In this document: one piece after another, positions 9,808-21,637 of the stretch | Layout of the letters: each line of letters opens with the position of its first letter | Numbering within the stretch: position 1 is the stretch's first letter | NCBI GenBank assembly: GCA_015680685.1 | Contig: MNCI01027444.1 | Location: 337,106-382,124 of the forward strand | Direction of reading: 5' to 3' | DNA from: Gnetum montanum | Lineage: Eukaryota > Streptophyta > Gnetopsida > Gnetales > Gnetaceae | Length of the DNA stretch: 45,019 nucleotides | Translations under genes and position numbers: made by a program | Notes under the pieces: generated by a model | What the model saw: only the letters and a program-made list of their open reading frames with translations | The model's database searches: none | What the model was told of the DNA's origin: nothing

Positions 9808-12778
9808 ATGTCATACCCTCAACAGGTCATCCTGAACCCTGCAAACACCATCGCTACAACCGCTCAAGTCACTGACATGGTAGGCACCATGGCTGCCCAA
9901 CAGCTCGTCATTCCACAGCCGAAAGTACAACCCACAGTGGGGCCCCACCGATCCCTAAGGTTACAAGGGAGGAACCCAACCTCTAACATTATAACCCAGG
10001 ACCAGTACAACTTCATATGTGTGAAGATACAAGTTGGTCTGGTAGTAGATCGAGCCAAAATAGAGGTAAAGAGGCAAAATGAACTCTTCTACAGGGGGGG
10101 ACGCGAGTTCATCCCTTCCCCGTACGATATAATCCCTGTTCCAGAACAGTACTCAGAGCTCGTCACACGACTCCTCCTGCAATGGAGCCAGTCCTTGGAT
10201 CAGCCTGCAGTAGACTTCCAACTGGAAGAGGAGGACGAGTTCGCTGCCCAATCTGAACACGAAGACTCCTATCACACCCTCAGTCTACAAACCCATATCA
10301 ACCCCATGTTTCATCCAGGAACAGGGGAAGTCATGCCCCTCCAACCCCTCAGGTTCACCCAGGTGCAAGCACCTCCACCAGAAACATCCGCACTGGTTCA
10401 TGTTCCTCTAGTAACTGATCTGTAATTTAGCACACTCCCTCTCGCTATCATCCCCGCTGCAACAGCAGGCCCATCCTCGCAAGCACCACCCACACACAAT
10501 AACATGGGAGCAAACTTCTCACCTCGAGTGATAGGGATGTCACATGTGATACCAGCATCCACATCCACCCACTACATCCCCCACATCCAAACGCACGGGG
10601 CCCCTTCCACTGCTGTAACCCAACAGGGGGTTCCTACACAAAATGTGATCATGTAATGGGCAACGATGGATGTGCCATCACATCAACCCTCTCACCACCA
10701 CATGCAACCCCACACGATTCCACTAGCCAACATTCCCCAAGTATAGCCACAACTGCAGCAACAACAACCTCCCACCTACAATGTGTCGTCCCTGGTGCGA
10801 CACACTATGAACATCCCACAAGCACAACCACCGTCCGCACAGCTTTCAACCTTTCAACCTACCATCCAACAATCCAACCTATACAATGTGTGACACCCCT
10901 AGGTTGCCATGTCACCTAGTGCCCAAGACTGGGCAGATGCCAAAAAATTAATGCAAGAGCTAACTGACGAGGTAAAGCGCCTCAAAACTGCTGCCGACAG
11001 AGAGCTGAAGGTAGTGGACATCTACCACGATGACCCCATCAGCCCTTCCGTCCCGCCTCTAACCTTGCCCAAAGGCATATCATTGCCAACACTAACTAAA
11101 TATAATGGGGAGTGGGGAGATGGACCCCAATGCACATCTTATAACATTTAGGTTAGAATGCACATTGCTCCAGGCATGGCCCCATGCCATTTTGCGAGTG
11201 TTCCCTATGTCTCTCGCAGGGAGAGCACTCGATTGGTACCGGGCCTTGCCGAGGAATTCTATATTTTCCTTGGAAGAGTTGTTACATCAATTCGTGACCA
11301 GGTTCAAATATTACTTGAAACCTGAAGCGACATTGGACAACCTCATACAGGTTAAACAAGCACCGCTTGAACCTATACAAAAATTCATTCAGAGGTGGAG
11401 TGCCACTCTTAATGAGCTACACGAGCTAATCCCCCAGACATATCTGCTCACAATTCTAAAGTGGGCCATTAATGACTTCTTAAAATCTAAATTGTACTAT
11501 CTTAATGTGCGTAATCTTAACCAAGCCTTTGTACAAATCAAAAATATAGAAGAGGTGGCTCAAAATAGCCACGACCCTACATACTTAGCCTTCAAAAATC
11601 AACATAGTAAAAAGGATAAAGAGAAGGCTAAAGCAACCATAGCGGCAATAGTGGAAATGCAACAACCAAACAAACCGCCAATAGCCCCTACTAACTATAC
11701 TAGACCTACTCCTGCGACTGCACCAGAATCATCATCATCGCAGAACCCAACATAAAACTGTACGAGAAATTTTGAGAGGAAAGAACCTTCTCAATATACA
11801 CCATTGCCTATGAAGCCATCCCAGCTATTCGATCAACTACTGAAGGCGGGATTAATGAAACATAAACATTTATCCCTCGTGGCTATTCAGAGACATGATT
11901 GATTTTGTCAACTCGTTCAGAACNGAACTACTGAAGGCGGGATTAATGAAACATAAACATTTATCCCCCGTGGCTATTCAGAGACATGATTGATTTTGTC
12001 AACTCGTTCAGAACCCAAGCCTAGCAACGCCTGATGAGCCTCCAGTGCCCAAAGGTTTTAGAATGGATCGCTTCTGCGATTATCACCAACGTAATGGGCA
12101 CGACACGGATTACTGTTTCACACTAAAGTAAGACATACAGTGAATGATCGACGAAGGCCAAATCACCTTTGACGAGGCCAACCCGTTCGAACCACAGAAC
12201 CAGGCTATGGGGGTGTATAAAGACCCTCTGAACACCAAAGAGGCACCGTACGTTATCAACAAAATCTGCTTTGATGATGAACCCGAGACACCCAACATTA
12301 ACACCGTCTACTTTGAATATAAACAACAAACACCTAACAAGTCGTTCGTAGTCCATGTTCCTCCCACTCCATCCACATCCATGCCTCAACCATCATCTGC
12401 CCCGCAAAAACCATACATAGTACGCATACCTCCTGCTGTCACTACCCCAAATCTATCAACCCCTCCTACTCGGCCTTCCCCTTTCGTATACCGAGTGTCG
12501 TCCATAGTTGCAACAGCGGAGGTTGGACCTTAGCCTAGACAAACCCCATACAGTGTTAGCACATCCGCAAGTCCTAATGTTTACCAAGCCTCCACCTCAC
12601 ATACGCAAGGTAAACCTAGTCCTTACGTCATTAGGGTGCCCAGCCAATCTTCTGTCCAACAACATCCGACTTTCCAACTACAACCTCACCCGGTGCCATA
12701 TGTGGTATGAATCCCAAGGCAACCTAAAGCTCCAAGACCAGTTCCACCACCACGCCACACATGAGAATGCTTAGCGGA
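9808..12778 (+). pseudogene. gag of element A (Tat type), with stops and two frame changes
   Basis: The first ATG after the leader opens a frame running 9808-10425. The same frame continues through in-frame stops to about 11150, where a one-base shift near 11115-11125 moves to the frame of 11105-11755. That part is the capsid-like core, with Ala-Gly-Arg-Ala-Leu-Asp-Trp-Tyr (about 11217) and the pattern F-x-x-R-F-x-Y-Y (about 11295). A zinc-knuckle-like CxYHxxxGHxxxxC motif lies at 12075-12116. An 89-bp duplication around an N (11835-12014) shifts the frame by +1; collapsing it rejoins the capsid and zinc-knuckle frames. The N-terminal 200 residues are Gln/Pro-rich and unrecognised. Confidence 0.8.
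11835..12014 (+). repeat. 89-bp direct duplication flanking a single N
   Basis: 11835-11923 and 11926-12014 are identical except for one T/C difference (11877 versus 11968). They are separated by N (11924) and one base. The 91-bp offset breaks the gag frame. Likely an assembly join of overlapping contigs rather than a biological repeat. Confidence 0.8.
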
Positions 12779-12797
12779 TACGCTCACGTGTGAACGC

Positions 12798-14060
12798 TTG
12801 GAGAAGGAGCGTCAATGGTTAGCTGTAGGACCACCTAAACCCACTCCACTTAACGTCGTACCCATGACACAACCCAATAGTCAACCAAACGCAGGCAACG
12901 AGGGTGAACCATCCAAAAAATATGATACGTCTAAAACAATGGCTCCGAGCAAAAATGACAGACCAACAAAGCATGAAATAGAAGTGTTGGGCCCAATGGA
13001 CCCAGTCACCGCTGATGCAAACGCGCCCAACAGTAGAGACTTGGCAATGGCTTTAACAAAAGTCACACAAGCACTCAAGCAAAAGAACACTTTGCTAAGC
13101 TTGTATGACTTGGTTCTTACATCCCAAACACATCGTGAAGCTTTGGTACGCATGCTAACGTCCATCCCAGTAAGCGAGAACTTGCCCCCAAACGAACCAT
13201 CCATTCATGCTGTAATGTACTCACCCCAAGGGTCAACGTCCAAACCACTAAGCTTCCACAACGATAACATTAAAGTGGATAAGAAAACAGGGGAGGTGAC
13301 AACAGCCCCTATGTTCATAACGATACGCATAAATCAGTTCAAGATACACAGGGTCCACGTAGACGATGGAGCTGCTACGAACGTGGTACCATACCCCATC
13401 GTTGAACAACTAAGGTTGACGGAGTTAATAAACCCGACTGCAACTAAATGTTTAAAATTGTTCAGCGGGTCACGCGTGATGGTCAAAGGCATAGTAACCT
13501 TAGACTTCATAGCGGGAGACTAGTTTCCTACATCTGCCAACTTCGTGGTGGTCGATCAAAAGCTAGGATTCAACCTGATATTAGGAAGACCCTGGTTGGC
13601 CCAACTGAAAGTAGTCTCATCCCCCATACACCAAGAAATTCACCTACCTTACGAAGGTGGTGAAATCGTCATTTATGGGGAGGTTGCTACTCCCATTATT
13701 TCATCACACATGGACATGGACCAAGGCTCATAAGTTAAGCTTGAAGAGCTTGGACAAAATGACATAAAAGAACAAAAATCGGTAAGTGCTAATCCTTTCA
13801 ATATGGAAGAAGATCCAGCTCAAACAGAAACACTTGCACCTAACATTGTACATACTCCTTCTCAATTAGAAACTAACACAGAACTCACCACAAATACTGA
13901 AACATCTAAACACACTAACGCAAAAGCCATTCCATCAGACGTCCCTTGGGCTGAGTTACCATTCAACATAATCAGCGAAGGGGACGCTGAATACAGAATC
14001 ATACCCGTTGACACATCGCCTAACATTAAAAAGAAAAAAATCAAAAAATTCCTAAAATAA
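12798..14060 (+). pseudogene. Retropepsin-like protease (PRO) region of element A
   Basis: Continues in the gag zinc-knuckle frame. The protease core has Val-Asp-Asp-Gly-Ala-Ala (13359-13376), where aspartic proteases have Asp-Thr/Ser-Gly, followed by the family-typical Leu-Gly-Arg-Pro-Trp-Leu (about 13580). Only two in-frame stops interrupt it: TAG at 13521-13523 and TAA near 13731. The C-terminal tail is acidic, then ends in a Lys-rich run before TAA at about 14058. A GTAAGT donor-like hexamer lies at 13782, but the frame stays open past it, so its use is uncertain. Confidence 0.78.
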
Positions 14061-14078
14061 TACCATCTCAATACTTCT

Positions 14079-14334
14079 GAAATGACGTTAAACTACAACT
14101 CGTCCGAAATGATGTTAAACTACGACAAATCAGAAGAAAAAAACACTAAACTACACTCCCTGTCCGGAACGATGTTAAACTATCATGTTCGCAATGACAT
14201 AAAACTAGCCATGATCAGAAATAGTCGGTCAACCGAGAAACCCACCTACGTTATCTGAAATGTTACTTGTTTACAATGGGGCCCGAAATGGCTGTAAACT
14301 ACGCATGGAGGCCCAAAATGGCCTTAAACTAGAT
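14079..14334 (+). repeat. TTAAACTA interspersed repeat block 1 (PRO / antisense gene boundary)
   Basis: At least six copies of AATGAYGTTAAACTAC-like words, irregularly spaced by about 25-60 bp. Related blocks occur at 19592-19920, at 23564-23926 and, as a single copy, at 44103-44120. Confidence 0.7.
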
Positions 14335-17300
14335 CACACACTTGCACTTCATTTTCCTCTTATAATTACATCCGCATATTACACTTAGAACAAATGAAAA
14401 AATAAACCAAAATATTTTACATTTTCGTGTCGTGTGTGCAATCAAACTCAAAATCAATAAAAAATTTTTATACATGCAATGCTGTATAGTTATAAGTGTC
14501 AATTGTTTCTATTTATCTCAAAATTTTCAATTTACAATTCCCATATCAATTTGAGTTAGCATAGTTCTAAAGGCAAAACTAAAAAAAAAACTAAAAACTA
14601 AGCATCAGGGACGGGAGGATCGTCCCCTTTAGATCCACCAGCGTCAGGGGCCCCCGCTCCACTGGGGCTAGCTTCTTGGGCATCGTCACCACCTTCATCC
14701 TGAAAATGCAAAAGGAGATAATCGATGTAAGAATAACAGAATGCCAAAATTTCAAACATTATTCAGCAAATCAATTCCATAATGACAAAACGCTTACCAT
14801 AGGAGATTCACCCAAGCCAAATTCCAGTCGACGAAGGATTTCCTCTTCCGAGACACTAGCCCAATCGGTCTCACCAAGGCCTAGGTCAACGTCTGCCAAG
14901 GCCTTTCCCTTGTCAACAGCTGACCAGGTAGGATGTTTCAGAGGAAATTCACACACAGACACTTCCCTAGAGGTAGTCATAATCACCCTAGTAGGCGACT
15001 CCATCTTGACAGTTGTGTTTTGGGCAAAAGTATCGAAGGCAGAACGCAAACCCAAAGCCTCCACAAACATTTCTAGTTGCCGCTTTTCAACTGACACTTC
15101 TTTTAATGACTTCTTGTAGTGATGTTTGTGATTCTTCTCATCTTGACCCCACTTGCGAACCTTGGAACCAAAGGCTTACCAATCTTGACATTTGAGGTTC
15201 AGGAGATCAATTTGGGCTTTACGCTCTGCCATTCTCCGAGTCAGTGATGCATGACGATTTAGTAGATTCCAATATCTCATATATGTAACCTCGGACGTTC
15301 GCCAAGAGTGATCACCACTTAGTTTGGCAACAACGAACTCGTATCAGGCCTTAAGATCATCACATTCAACCGACAACTCGGAGACTTCCTTTTCTTTTCC
15401 CTAGATCTACAGCCACAACTGTTCGACAGAATGCCTACAAGTCCATAGTGACTTGGCGTTGTGTACTAGGCCTTCTGCCACCTCATCATAAATAGGCCTT
15501 GGCACCTGCTCAACCTTTGGGGATAGTGAAGGTAAAATCTCTATACTGATGCTCTCGGAGGGATCCTACCTCAACTTGGCACCTATGCATATGAAAAGAT
15601 CAAATGTTAAGACAACAGAAATAGGGTGTAACACTCTAAAACTACAAACCATTTCAAAACATTATACCTATTTTGGGGTGGACCTCCTGAATTTGTTCAG
15701 CAACTTATTCTGCGATTCCAGCGACAAAATCCATCTTACTTGGCATTTTTGTCTAAGTAAATGGCTCATGGTTGCGGGATGAACTAACCTCTGCAGTCCT
15801 CTCAGGGGGAACCGTCTTCATGGGTACATCTAAGCGCACCGTCCTAGTCTCACTGCCTTCATCTTGAAAAAATGAAAACATGAAAACAAAAGACCATAGA
15901 AATGACAACTAACAAAGCAATATAAAGTAAAATAAAAAGAAAACATACCATGCTCCTTGTCACCCTCTGGGGGATCCCCTAAGTCCAAATTCCCCTTGAG
16001 AAAACTGCTGAACATCTGGTTGACACCACCCTGATCATCCAACAACTCAGTTTCTATGGTGTTTTCCTTTAGATCCTCTGTTCCTCCTCCCTGATCCTTC
16101 TCCACATTTTCCTCTTCATTATTCTGCTCCGTGTTGGTCTCCTCCTCCTTAGTAATGGTTTCTAGCACCTGCTTCCTCACTTCTCAAACCAAGCCAAAGA
16201 CATCAGTGACATGTAAGCGATTGAAGAAGAAATTATGAGCAAAATGAAAACAATAAAACAATAAGTTGGCGAAGTCTACTTACTGGACATCTTGAATCGT
16301 ATGTGCTTCACTCGTGGCTCCCTCACATTAGAAGCTTCCTCAGCTATGCGTTCGTGTCTCTTCAGCTTCGATTTGGCCTAGCCAACGGTTTCTTTGATAA
16401 CTCACTTAGCTCTTCTTGAAGTGAGAGGCACATTATCTGGCTCTAATCCCAGACTATCCCGAGTATGAATTGAGGTACCCGATGATCCCCCGGTCGTAAT
16501 AGACACGGACTCATCAATGCCCTCAGGAGCATCTTGGGACTTGGCTGTTTCGAACAAGTGGTTGATCCACAGGCGGGATAGTTGACCCCGATCTCGTAGA
16601 ACAAACTTGTTGTCCACACGGACTATCAGAAATTTGGTGAAGCGACGAAGGTAACTGGTGAAGAAGGTAAAGGTGAAGTGGGATTGCGCCTCGACATTTG
16701 TGCACAATCGCACTATCTCCTTGTGCATGCCCAACAACAAAAATTCAACCCAGTTATAGTGCATGCCAGTTTCCAAGACAGTTTGCATGACGTGTACGGC
16801 CTCAACCCTAAGACTCCGTACCTGGGAAAGGGTTTTGGGAAATACCCGTGCCCTAAACAGGGGATACAGCTCATTTACCTCCTCAACCTTCACTTTCCCC
16901 TGCATCGGGAATCCCTTGGTACCCTTGGCCAGGCCCAACCAGTCCTCCAACTCACGCATCGTTTGGAGCTCTTTATGAGCTCTGTCTAAAACTACACTTA
17001 TGCCATCTGCCGGTACCCCAAATAAGTTTGAAAATAATTCTGGTGATAGATGGAAAACTACCTTAACACCCTTAATGCGGGTGCTGTAGTAGGAGACAGA
17101 CTCATTAAAGGAATCCATGATCCTGATCATTTCTCCTATAGATACATCAGGACTCGGGGTTGTGAAGAGCTCCATGAGGCCGGCATTGTCTAAGCAACGA
17201 ACAATAGATGGCAGAGCATGGTTTCATAACCATTTTTGAGCCTTAGTCACCTCCTCGAACTTCATTGACAGGGTTGTCTTAGTTCACCCGGTTGTGATAG

Positions 17301-17754
17301 GATCCCTGCTAGGAGGTGCATCAACTGCAAACACAATGTAAGATTGTCGTATCAGTATAACTCTCGGTAATTAAAATACATTAACACAGCTAGGAAGTGT
17401 TGTCATTTACCGCCAGTGGTGGACTTGGATGTGCTTCCTGAACTAGAGTCACGAGGGAAAACTGGCCCCTGGTCCGACCAATCTTTATCTAGCGATCCAC
17501 GAGCTTGGCACATTGCTAACGCTCTAGAAAATCGTTGGTGAAAATAGACGATATCCCCCTTCATTAGAGCTAATACAGCTTTACGAACGGTGGGACCCAC
17601 CATAAATGCCTCTAGAGCGGTATGAGCTAAGGCAAGCCCATCATCCTCGACACATATTCCGTTTGCATTAACTTTAGGACTACAAATGAACGGATGTCAA
17701 AACTGAGGCAAATGCCAAATGGCGAAAAGAAGCAATAGACTTGAATGGTCCTAC

Positions 17755-18204
17755 CTGCCCACCCGGTACACTGTGCCAAGAGGATTCTGGAACAGCGTGT
17801 GTGCACGTGCGGCTAAAAATAAGGTGTTTTCGAGGTAGTCCTGCCCTCGTAGTAATTGGGCCCACATGCGTGCTAACGGGCATGTGGACCTAGGCCTGTG
17901 GGAAGAACCATCCTCATTCATAAGCTACCCCTCGTCGATGTCTTCCATGAAAACAATGACACCCTCTGCAGCTCCTGGCAGCATTGCCTCAAGCATGCTC
18001 CGTGCCACCAGTTCACTTAGATGCGACCAGATAACCACTTCAAAATTGTCCAGTATGAAGGCCATGAATTCACATGCACCTTCTCTGAACCAGACCCCAT
18101 TGTTATCCATAGTTAGATCCAAGGTAGGCTCGTCAGCCTCAATGGGGCCAAACCATGTTAGCACCCCAACGAGCTCAACAACGAGAAGAAAATGCTTACC
18201 ATCC
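17755..18204 (-). other. Exon 2 of antisense gene A: degenerate NIF/HAD-like domain
   Basis: Exactly 450 bp, as in copy B (43014-43463). Motifs in order: Phe-Leu-Leu-Val-Val-Glu-x-x-Gly-Val-Leu (position of the HAD nucleophile motif, Asp changed to Glu); a Glu-Phe-Met-Ala-Phe-Ile helix leading to Val-Val-Ile-Trp-Ser-His; Met-Leu-Pro-Gly; and Asn-Thr-Leu-Phe-Leu-Ala-Ala then Gln-Asn-Pro-x-Gly-Thr-Val-Tyr. In active plant NIF-type proteins the last block carries an Asp-Asp pair after Asn-Thr-Leu-Leu-Leu; here it is Ala-Ala. One TAG stop at 17925-17927. Confidence 0.65.
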
Positions 18205-18304
18205 CTATAAGCAATTAGGATGTCACAATAAATCAGCTATGCATCAAAACCACGCGAAAAACAAAAGTTTACATCGTAGATTGACACTTAGAAAAATTTC
18301 CTAA

Positions 18305-18960
18305 CTGTTTACGCTCGGCGTATACGCTGCTAAACCTAGCGTATACGCTGTCAAAATTTGTTTACGCCCGGCGTATACGCTGCCTGACCCAACATACATG
18401 CTGACAATCAACTGTTTACGCTATTACCTAAACCTCTTACGCTTAGCATGTACGCTGAAGAAACCCTCAGCGTATGTGCCACAGAAGTGGCCAGCGTAAA
18501 TAGTCTACGCTAGACATCGAACAAACAGTTTACGCCGAAAACATGAAAAACAAGTCTATGCTGTCATACTTAAAAGGACAATTTTGTACGCTTAGCGTAT
18601 ACGCTGAAGGAACCCTCAGCGTATACGCCGTCGAGCATAGATCGTTTACGTTGATAAAACAGAAAGCTTACGCTAACAAAATAGAACTTCGTACATAGAA
18701 AACTTATTATGCCGTATAGCCTTCAGCGTATGCATTGATACAATTGTCTACGCTTCGTGCAAGAAAAAGTGATTACGCTATGCACTGAAAATAGATTACG
18801 CTATGATAGCCTACGCTAACCCGACTTTACGTTGTGAATTTATGCTCGGCGTATACGCCAACGTCTCTACGCTAAACTTTACACTCGACATATACGCCAA
18901 AGTCTTTACGCTAAACTTTATGCTCGACGTATACACCGAAACCCTCTACAAGACCGTCTA
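18305..18960. repeat. GCGTATACGC palindrome array within intron 1 of antisense gene A
   Basis: Exact palindromes at 18318, 18339, 18371, 18595, 18619 and 18849, with many near copies and 'tttacgct' words. This is the same motif as in the element's LTRs, 9 kb away. It lies in the predicted 811-bp intron 1 (19015-18205). Related words continue sparsely at 19160-19330, upstream of the antisense ATG. A plus-strand open frame at 18803-19189 is a by-product of the repeats and the antisense exon. Confidence 0.8.
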
Positions 18961-19192
18961 CACTACAAAACATGCACAAGAAAAACTAACTAACAGAGGC
19001 GGGATCAGAGCCTACATGTGTGATGTTCCAGGCCATGATGGAATCCTTGGCCAGGGCAGGCACTGCAGCATGGCTTCACTCTCCTCTGCAAAGGTCAAGT
19101 CAGGACCCTTCCTCCCCTGCCCTTCCACTTCCTTATCTTTGCCCATCTCGGCATCTATGCTAGGATTGACAGCTTACGCTGAGGGTTAAAAC

Positions 19193-19198
19193 TTTATA
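19193..19198 (-). promoter_or_regulatory. Candidate TATA box of antisense gene A
   Basis: TATAAA on the minus strand, about 47 bp before the predicted ATG (19146). A second candidate (TATACAAA near 19366-19373) would give a leader length closer to that of copy B. The choice between them cannot be made by eye. Confidence 0.3.
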
Positions 19199-19330
19199 CA
19201 CCTACGCTCGACCTTCTACGCTCGATGTCTACGTTGGGGTTTGATCGATCAACGTCCTCGCTGGGGTTTGGGTTTACGCTTACGCTAGGTTTCACAGTTT
19301 ATGCTTACGCTCGCTCAGTTGCTTATGCTC

Positions 19331-19591
19331 ATAATGCAGTGTAACAAATGAAGCTTCCCCCCCCCTTTGTATAGTGCTCTGTTGACGCTGCTTCCGCTGC
19401 CGCCGCTGCCTCCTGTTCTGCTACTTCTGCCTTTTTCGCCTTTCTTTACTTATTTTCGACTAAACATTACTCAAAACATATAAAAAATACATATCTATAT
19501 CTAAAATAAAACAAAATCAGTACACCCCAGTTCCCCTGTGAACCCCATATCACGCGTTTACGCCAAACATTCCATCGTAAATTGCCATCAT
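19331..19591. other. Spacer, no gene found
   Basis: Holds a C-run, a GCTGCCGCC-like trinucleotide-rich stretch (about 19385-19420) and AT-rich sequence before repeat block 2. No coding signal. Confidence 0.5.
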
Positions 19592-19920
19592 CGACCCGAT
19601 ATGGCCTTAAACTGCCATGATGGCCCAGCAAGGCCTTAAACTGCCACCTGCAGATTAGATGTAGCCCGATAAGGCGTTAAACTACCACTCACGGCCTGGT
19701 ATGGCCCTAAACTGCCATGGTAGCCCGGTATGGCCCTAAACTACCATGATGGCCCGGTACGGCCTTAAATTGCCACATACAAACTCACCACGGCCCAGCA
19801 AGGCCTTAAACTGCCACCTGCAGATTACATGTGGCCTGGTAAGGCATTAAACTGCCACTCATGGCCCGGTAAGGCATTAAACTGTCAGTCACGGCTTGGT
19901 ACGGCCTTAAACTACCGTGC
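19592..19920 (+). repeat. TTAAACTGCC repeat block 2 (antisense gene / RT boundary)
   Basis: Ten copies of a roughly 30-bp unit, GGCCCGGTATGGCCTTAAAC-TGCCATGA with variation. Two longer sub-repeats share CTGCAGATTA. Related in core to blocks 1 and 3. No coding potential. Confidence 0.8.
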
Positions 19921-20013
19921 GTCCTGGTGTGACGATAATCCACCATCATGCATGTACACATAATCTAAAATTACCAAAGAGCATAACAACGATACCCATT
20001 AACTCATTCAGCT

Positions 20014-20029
20014 CTCTGTTTATTGGTAG
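20014..20029 (+). promoter_or_regulatory. Candidate 3' splice site before the sense pol of element A
   Basis: A pyrimidine-rich stretch ending TTTATTGGTAG, 11 bases before the first pol ATG (20041). Copy B has GGTTTTGCAG 12 bases before its pol ATG. This fits the intron known between PRO and RT in Ogre-type Tat elements. The donor is not resolved. Confidence 0.4.
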
Positions 20030-20040
20030 GAGCTAGCCTG

Positions 20041-21619
20041 ATGGATTGCCAGCACTTAACCTAACCATTAATTATTGATGGACCATATGGCAAAATTGCA
20101 AGGGACATCAACATAAACCTCATCCACTTAAGTTCATCAACGGATGATGCAGTCATAGCCTCAACACAACAAACAATAGACAACTACAAGGGTATGAAAA
20201 AATCCCTTGACATAGAAGCCGAGAACATCACCGAAGACCCATTAACCAAAACCCCCATCACCATGCCCGATGGGGAAATTAAAATACTAAAATTAAGCAC
20301 ATTACTAAAACCACACCTAGCCAAAAACATTGAAGATGTGCTTAGGGAAAATATGAAAGTATTCGCTTGGTCTTACACGGACATGCCCGGGTTAGATCCT
20401 TGAATCGTCCAGCACAACATTATCCTTGACCTAAAATTGAGACTGGTAAAAGAAAAGGCACGAAAGGTTAAACCCGAAGTGGCATTGGTAGTTCGTAATG
20501 AGATCACCAAGCTTTATCATGCTGGTTTCATCCGGGCTGTTGATTACGCCGAGTGGGTATCCAACGTGGTCATCGTTTCAAAAAAGAATGGAAGCATTCG
20601 CTTATGCATTGAATTCCAGGATTTAAATGTTGTAACCATAAAAGATGATTTTCCTATACCCAGCATTGATCAACTTGTTGACTCAACCGCTGGGCATGCA
20701 CTATTATCTTTTATGGACAGCTTCTCGAGATACAATCAAATACGCATCAACCCAGAGCATTAGCTTCAGACAACCTTTATAATACCATGGGGAACCTTTT
20801 GTTACACAATGATGCCCTTTGGTGGTATTATAAAGGTTGTCCGAAGCAAATGCTGGGGCCACGTATCAAAGAGCAATGACATTCATCTTTAGTGGTTACA
20901 TGTTACACTCGCTCAATGACTATGTAGACGACATTGTGATTAAGTCAAAAACATCATAACAACATATACAAGACCTTGACCTGGTATTAAAACATTGTTT
21001 AAAGTATGAATTGAGACTCAACCCAAAAAAATGTGTCTTCGGCGTCAAGACAGGCAGAATGCTTAAATTTATAGCCTCAGAAGCAGGGATACGAGTAGAC
21101 CCCGATAAGGTTAAGGCCATAACAAACCTAAAACCACCAGGCAACCTTACCGAACTTCGAGGTCTACAAGGTAGATTACAATTTATCAGGCGCTTCATAG
21201 AAAAACTGACAGACAAACTAAAACCTATGAATCACGTGTTACGCAAAAATGTCCATTTCGAATGGACTTCGCAATGTCAAGAAGCATTCGATAACATTAA
21301 AATGGCACTTGCCCGATTACCCACGGTTTATTCACCTCAAAATGATAAACCGTTTTACATCTACCTCGCTACCTCGGATTCGCCAATCGCGTCTATGCTT
21401 TGCCAGAAACAAGATGACGAAACCGAAGTCCATGTATATTACTTAAGCCATGCATTAGTTGCCCACGAGAAAAAGTATAACGACATGGAGATGTCCTTTT
21501 TAGCTTTGGTCTTCTCTTTGAGGAAATGGCGACATTACCTCTTTCGTAACCAAGTTAATATAATTTGCAAGGATAATGTGCTCAAGGCCATCACAGGAAA
21601 CATTTACGAAACAAGTTGA
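20041..21619 (+). pseudogene. Reverse transcriptase-RNase H of element A
   Basis: Starts at an ATG whose following residues match copy B (GPYG block near 20080, then PGLDP near 20385). RT motifs: EFQDLN (about 20614), PSIDQLVD, AGHALLSFMD, and Tyr-Val-Asp-Asp (20921-20932) with both catalytic Asp. A 19-bp net insertion at 20823-20841, an inverted copy of 20763-20787, shifts the frame from that of 20041 to that of 21011, which then stays open in one frame through integrase. Early stops include TAA near 20062 and TGA at 20401. The first RNase H follows (about 21240-21619), with a YLSHAL motif and TGA at 21617. Confidence 0.85.
20763..20847. repeat. 25-bp inverted repeat in RT (template-switch scar)
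   Basis: Arms 20763-20787 and 20823-20847 match at 24 of 25 positions, spacer 35 bp. The right arm replaces the expected codons between MPFG and NAGATYQ and adds a net 19 bp. Confidence 0.85.
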
Positions 21620-21637
21620 ATAGCCCGCTGGAAAGCC

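Larger units (their letters stand above)
14598..19146 (-). pseudogene. Antisense nine-exon gene inside element A, NIF/FCP1-like domain plus unknown regions
   Basis: Predicted exons on minus: 19146-19016, 18204-17755, 17679-17411, 17324-16284, 16182-15949, 15862-15789, 15734-15668, 15582-14798, 14699-14598 (TAG at 14600). All introns are GT-AG and 54-811 bp long. Phases agree at every join, giving about 1,050 codons. Exon 2 aligns along its whole 450 bp with exon 2 of copy B: a NIF-like HAD domain in which the nucleophile Asp is Glu. Exon 4 shares an LFSNLFGVP region with copy B. Exon 5 is acidic; exon 9 is Gly/Asp/Pro-rich. In-frame stops: 17925, 17284, 17224, 16402, 16378, one in exon 7 and five in exon 8. 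Exons 1 and 7 are the least certain. No family is recognised for exons 5-9. Confidence 0.72.

Noticed and set aside
14676-15119. Plus-strand open frame of 147 codons
   Set aside because: It is the shadow of antisense exon 8, whose minus frame is longer, shares intron phase with its neighbours and ends in a canonical donor.
18803-19189. Plus-strand open frame of 128 codons
   Set aside because: Built from palindrome repeats and the reverse of antisense exon 1; no homologous content and no regulatory signal.
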